Assembly (NCBI RefSeq): GCF_001729485.1
Contig: NZ_CP017157.1
Location: forward strand, 2,976,001 to 3,040,000
DNA: 64,000 nt
DNA from: Streptomyces lydicus
GTDB lineage: Bacteria > Actinomycetota > Actinomycetes > Streptomycetales > Streptomycetaceae
Reading direction: 5' to 3'
The number at the start of each line of letters is the position of its first letter. Within the stretch, counting starts at the first letter, position 1. Of this stretch, positions 59,557 through 64,000 are shown in pieces. The notes under the pieces are model-generated. The model was given only the letters and a program-made list of their open reading frames with translations, did no database searches and was not told the DNA's origin. The translations under genes and the position numbers were made by a program.

Positions 59557-60123
59557 CTAGTACGCGTGCCGGTCCGGCCGGTTCGTCCAGGCCGCATAGG
59601 CGTTGGCGCCCAGCTCGGGGTACATCTGCTCGACCTTGATGCGGCGCTCTTCGAGCGGCTTGGTGAAGTCCTCGTACTGGAACGAGTCGTCGAAGCCGAT
59701 CCTCCGGGTGTCCTCCAGGGCGCAGCTGAAGTACACCGCGTCCATCCGCGACCAATAGATGGCGCTCATGCACATCGGGCAGGGCGCGCCGCTGATGTAG
59801 ATCGAGCAGCCCTGCAGCATCCGGGCGCGCTCGGGAACGGGGTCCGGGGAGCCGGGCGGACGCGGCACGTACTCCAGGGTGCTCTCGTTGTGGCGCTCCA
59901 CGGCAATTGACGGTGCCTCAGGATTGAGGCACAGCGACGCCTTGCGGATCGTCTCGATCTCGGCGTGTGCCGTCGGGTCACCGGTGAGCAGCACGCGGTT
60001 CTGGCCGCGGGCGATGATCTCGCCGTCGCGTGCCATCACCGCGCCGAAGGGGCCGCCCCAGCCGTTCTCCACGGATTCCGTGGCCAGCCGTACCGCCTCG
60101 GCCATGAGTTCCTTGTGTTCCAT
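59557..60123 (-). CDS. Nucleoside deaminase (guanine/tRNA-adenosine deaminase family)
   Basis: 188 residues from ATG 60123 (GGAG upstream). CDA zinc site: His53-Ala-Glu55 (DPTAHAEIETIRKA) and Pro114-Cys115-P-M-Cys118 (SGAPCPMCMSAIYW). Compared with guanine deaminase, there is an extra loop at about 66-103. C-terminal YPELGANAYAAWTNRPDRHA matches the GuaD family tail. Probably deaminates guanine or a related base. Confidence 0.92.
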   Translation of the reverse strand: MEHKELMAEAVRLATESVENGWGGPFGAVMARDGEIIARGQNRVLLTGDPTAHAEIETIRKASLCLNPEAPSIAVERHNESTLEYVPRPPGSPDPVPERARMLQGCSIYISGAPCPMCMSAIYWSRMDAVYFSCALEDTRRIGFDDSFQYEDFTKPLEERRIKVEQMYPELGANAYAAWTNRPDRHAY

Positions 60124-60235
60124 TGCGGAGTCTCCGTTCGGCATGCGATGCACTCGCGGCAGCTGTCGTCGTGCCCCCGGATCGGCCAACCGCCCCATTT
60201 GCCCTATAAATTGCCTATGTACTACGCTACTCCAG

Positions 60236-61228
60236 GTGAGTGCACGTGCAAGCCGTGATCCCACGGCTGATCACGCCACCGTCGTGACCTCGCAGAAGGT
60301 GCGCGAGGGCCGCGCCGAGGAGTACCAGCGCTGGCAGGACCGGACCAACACGGCCGCCAGCGAATTCGACGGTTTCATGGCGGCGGAGGTCTACCCGCCC
60401 GGCGCCGGGGACCCGCACGAATGGGTGGCCGTCTTCCGTTTCTCCGGTGTCGACCACCTGACGGCCTGGCTGGACTCCGGGCGGCGCCGGGAACTGCTCG
60501 ACGAGGCCCGGGAACTCTTCGAGGGGCCCCCGTCCCTGGAGGTGCTGCGCGGTGGCAGCCCCGCCGATCAGGCCGCCGAGACCGTCACCGCCGTCATCTC
60601 GCACGAGGTGCGGCCGGGGCGCGAGCAGCAGTTCCTGCAGTGGCAGACCAAGGCGCTCAAGGCGCAGGAGAAGATGCCCGGTTACATGGGCTCCGAACTC
60701 TTCAAGCCGGTCGAGGACGTCCAGAAGCACTGGGTCGTGGTCTTCCGCTTCGACTCCCGGAAACACCTCGACGACTGGCTCGAATCCGACACCCGCCGGG
60801 CGCTGTTGCAGGAGGGCGACGCCTACTTCTCGTCCTACGACGTCCGGACCGTCGGCTCGGCGTTCAGCGGCTGGTTCCGCTTCGACAGCGGGCCGGGCGG
60901 CGGGGTCCCGCCCAACTGGAAGCAGGCCATGTCGGTGCTGCTGGCGCTGTATCCCACGGTCATGGTGCTGACCCTGACCCTGGGGCACGAGCTCGACACC
61001 CTCAAGGTCCCCGTATACCTGGGCCTGTTCCTCAGCAACATACTCAGCGTCAGCGCCCTGACCTGGCTCCTGATGCCGCTGGTGAACAGGGCGCTGGCCT
61101 TCTGGCTGGTGCCCGCCCGCGCCGGCGGCCGCCGGGTGCACGTCGTCGGCGCGCTCCTGGTGGTGCTCGGCTACCTGCTGTGCCTCGCCGTCTTCGGACT
61201 GATCACCCACGCACTGCTCCCGCACTGA
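60236..61228 (+). CDS. Double ABM domain membrane protein
   Basis: 330 residues from GTG 60236. Two antibiotic-biosynthesis-monooxygenase domains in tandem: residues about 15-105 (VVTSQKVREGRAEEYQRWQD and VAVFRFSGVDHLTAWLDSG) and about 120-210 (VISHEVRPGREQQFLQWQTK and VVVFRFDSRKHLDDWLESD). Then three membrane helices at about 240-325 and a short tail. The fold binds aromatic polyketide-like or quinone ligands without cofactor; membrane anchoring suggests a lipid-soluble substrate. The next gene starts 30 bp later and is probably cotranscribed. Confidence 0.88.
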   Translation: MSARASRDPTADHATVVTSQKVREGRAEEYQRWQDRTNTAASEFDGFMAAEVYPPGAGDPHEWVAVFRFSGVDHLTAWLDSGRRRELLDEARELFEGPPSLEVLRGGSPADQAAETVTAVISHEVRPGREQQFLQWQTKALKAQEKMPGYMGSELFKPVEDVQKHWVVVFRFDSRKHLDDWLESDTRRALLQEGDAYFSSYDVRTVGSAFSGWFRFDSGPGGGVPPNWKQAMSVLLALYPTVMVLTLTLGHELDTLKVPVYLGLFLSNILSVSALTWLLMPLVNRALAFWLVPARAGGRRVHVVGALLVVLGYLLCLAVFGLITHALLPH

Positions 61229-61258
61229 CCACCGCCGTCCGGGCGCCGAGGAGGACCC

Positions 61259-62656
61259 ATGCGCCGAGGGACACCGACAGACCCGGCCGCCGTCGACCGC
61301 TCGCTGATCCGGCGCGGCGACGACGGGTACGAGGACGCCCGGGCCGGCGCGGTGTGGAACGCCCGCACACCGCCGCGCCACCCCCGGGCCATCGTCCGGG
61401 CCGGCTCCGAGGACGAGGTCCGGCAGGCCGTCACCTACGCCCGCGCCCACGGGCTCCGCCTGACCGTCCGCTCCGGCGGGCACAACTGGTCCGGCGCACC
61501 GCTGCGCGACGACGCGCTGCTGCTCGACCTGTCGGGGCTCGACGAGTGCACCGTGCACCCCGCCACCGGCAGCGCACCGGCGACCGCCACCGTCGGGCCC
61601 GCCGTCACCGGCCAGGACCTGGTGGCCGCCCTCACCCCGCAGCACCTGGCCTTCCCGGTCGGCCACTGCCCCACCGTCGCGGTCGGCGGCTTCCTGCTCA
61701 GCGGCGGCCTCGGCTGGAACTCCCGGGCCTGGGGCGCCTCCTGCGCTGACGTCCTGGAGATCCGCGCGGTCACCGCAGAGGGCCGCACCGTCGACTGCAG
61801 CGAGACCCGGCACCCCGACCTGTTCTGGGCCGCCCGCGGCGCCGGACCCGGCTTCGCCGCCGTCCTCACCCGCTTCCGGCTCGCCCTGCACCCGCACCCC
61901 GGTGCCCTCATGGCGACCGCGCGCACCTTTCCGCTGGCGGAGACCGCGCGGGTCACGCAGTGGGCGGAGCCGCTCGCACGCCGGCTCCCGCCGTACGTCG
62001 AAACGGCCTTCGTGCTGACCGCCGCCGGCCCGGCGACGTCCTCGGCCCCCGCAGGGCCCCGGATCACGGTCGCCGCCACCGCCTTCGCGGCCTCACCGGC
62101 GCAGGCCCGGCAGGTGCTCGCGCCGTTCGCCGACTGCCCCTTCGACGACCTCGCGGTCGCCGGCCGGCCGCCCGCGCCGACCTCGTACGCCGCCCTGCAC
62201 GAGGGCGCGGCGGCGGTCTGGCCACCCGGCCACCGGTACGCGGCGGACACCCTGTGGTCCCCGGACAGCTACCGGACGCAGCTGACCCGCATCGCCGACG
62301 CGGTGGCCCGTGCCCCCTCGCCGGCGTCCCTGGTGCTCGCACCCGTGCAGCCGGTCTCCGAGGACCCGGCGCACCTGCGGTCCATGGCCTTCGCCCCGCT
62401 CGGCACGTCCTACCTCGTCTGCTACGCGATCTGGCACGACCCGGCCGAGGACGCGGCCCAGGGCCGCTGGCTGCGGGAGGCGATGACCGCCGTGGACCCG
62501 CTGGGCGACGGCCGGCACTACATCGCCGAAACCGACCTGGAGGCAGGCCGGGAGCGGGCCCGGCACAGCTACCCGCCCGCCACCTGGGACCGCCTGCGGG
62601 ACGTCCGGGACCGCTGGGACCCGCACCACCTCCTGCACTCCTACCTCACCCCCTGA
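61259..62656 (+). CDS. BBE-type FAD-linked oxidase (bicovalent flavin)
   Basis: 465 residues from ATG 61259 with GAGGAGG upstream. FAD-binding PCMH domain with the bicovalent flavin site: His75 in VRSGGHNWSGA and Cys137 in VGHCPTVAVGGFLLSGGLGW. The C-terminal BBE motif PATWDRLRDVRDRWDPHHLL closes it. Family members oxidise sugars, alkaloids or phenolics, giving H2O2 or a hydrated product. It is probably in one operon with the double-ABM protein; no signal peptide is evident. Confidence 0.92.
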   Translation: MRRGTPTDPAAVDRSLIRRGDDGYEDARAGAVWNARTPPRHPRAIVRAGSEDEVRQAVTYARAHGLRLTVRSGGHNWSGAPLRDDALLLDLSGLDECTVHPATGSAPATATVGPAVTGQDLVAALTPQHLAFPVGHCPTVAVGGFLLSGGLGWNSRAWGASCADVLEIRAVTAEGRTVDCSETRHPDLFWAARGAGPGFAAVLTRFRLALHPHPGALMATARTFPLAETARVTQWAEPLARRLPPYVETAFVLTAAGPATSSAPAGPRITVAATAFAASPAQARQVLAPFADCPFDDLAVAGRPPAPTSYAALHEGAAAVWPPGHRYAADTLWSPDSYRTQLTRIADAVARAPSPASLVLAPVQPVSEDPAHLRSMAFAPLGTSYLVCYAIWHDPAEDAAQGRWLREAMTAVDPLGDGRHYIAETDLEAGRERARHSYPPATWDRLRDVRDRWDPHHLLHSYLTP

Positions 62657-62706
62657 CCACGGCGGCCGGGTGGGCGGCGACGGCCCCGCCGGGGCACCAT
62701 GGCCCT

Positions 62707-64000
<1,294 letters not shown>

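Overview
The window is high-GC DNA (about 70 percent or more G+C by eye) with dense short operons, many GTG starts, GTGA/ATGA overlaps and several apparently leaderless promoters. The protein set (TerD, CsbD, SHOCT, MEDS-STAS and RsbW-type ATPases, a SigB-family sigma factor, Cds1-like PLP enzyme, Rv1733c-type membrane protein, bL37-like microprotein) points to an actinomycete, most likely a Streptomyces chromosome. I see no rRNA, tRNA, CRISPR array, transposase or prophage. Most of it looks like ordinary chromosome with a strong regulatory and redox flavour.

Layout. 1-1205: end of a carbohydrate-type ABC importer (two permeases; the first is cut by the window edge). 1549-5710: kinase-Nudix fusion, a 373-bp inverted-repeat element, an M20 peptidase and a geranylgeranyl-reductase-like flavoprotein. 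6290-7668: deazaflavin-type reductase divergent from a TetR regulator with two matching palindromic operators. 8039-10221: two-component system. 10385-13910: mycothiol-dependent-isomerase-like protein, MFS exporter and divergent ROK regulator. 13966-16691: a TetR-controlled set (cupin, a frameshifted DUF4865 gene, phosphotriesterase-like hydrolase). 16948-21265: SHOCT protein, anti-sigma-type ATPase, Cds1-like enzyme, SRPBCC protein and DeoR regulator. 21858-29079: polytopic membrane protein with a GHSQG hydrolase motif, beta-helix/AAA+ ATPase, Rv1733c-like protein and a MEDS-STAS/ATPase pair. 29168-36024: MOSC protein, Pro-rich protein, double-TerD protein, glycosyltransferase, Asp/Glu-racemase-like protein, Nudix hydrolase and a lipoprotein.

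36252-41754: 3-hydroxybutyrate-dehydrogenase-like SDR, PucR regulator, CsbD stress protein, MHS-family transporter and GNAT enzyme. 42024-46362: two small membrane proteins, ferritin-like protein, SigB-type sigma factor with its RsbW-type ATPase, and a PucR/CdaR-type regulator. 46591-54947: secreted proteins (including a GH16 glycanase), a PobA-like hydroxylase, a 24-codon bL37-like gene, a serine hydrolase, an ABM protein and a phosphoribosyltransferase-hydrolase fusion. 55084-64000: HAD phosphatase, YGSNM protein, lipoprotein, quinone-oxidoreductase-like enzyme with divergent TetR and paired operators, nucleoside deaminase, a double-ABM membrane protein with a BBE-type flavin oxidase, and an ATP-dependent DNA ligase cut by the right edge.

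Themes. Three RsbW-like ATPases, a MEDS-STAS protein and a SigB-type factor suggest a partner-switching stress network. Intergenic DNA repeatedly carries short tandem arrays (12-, 17- and 18-bp periods) and long GC-rich hairpins between convergent genes. One gene (DUF4865) is split by an apparent 1-nt deletion beside a CCCCCGGGGG run.
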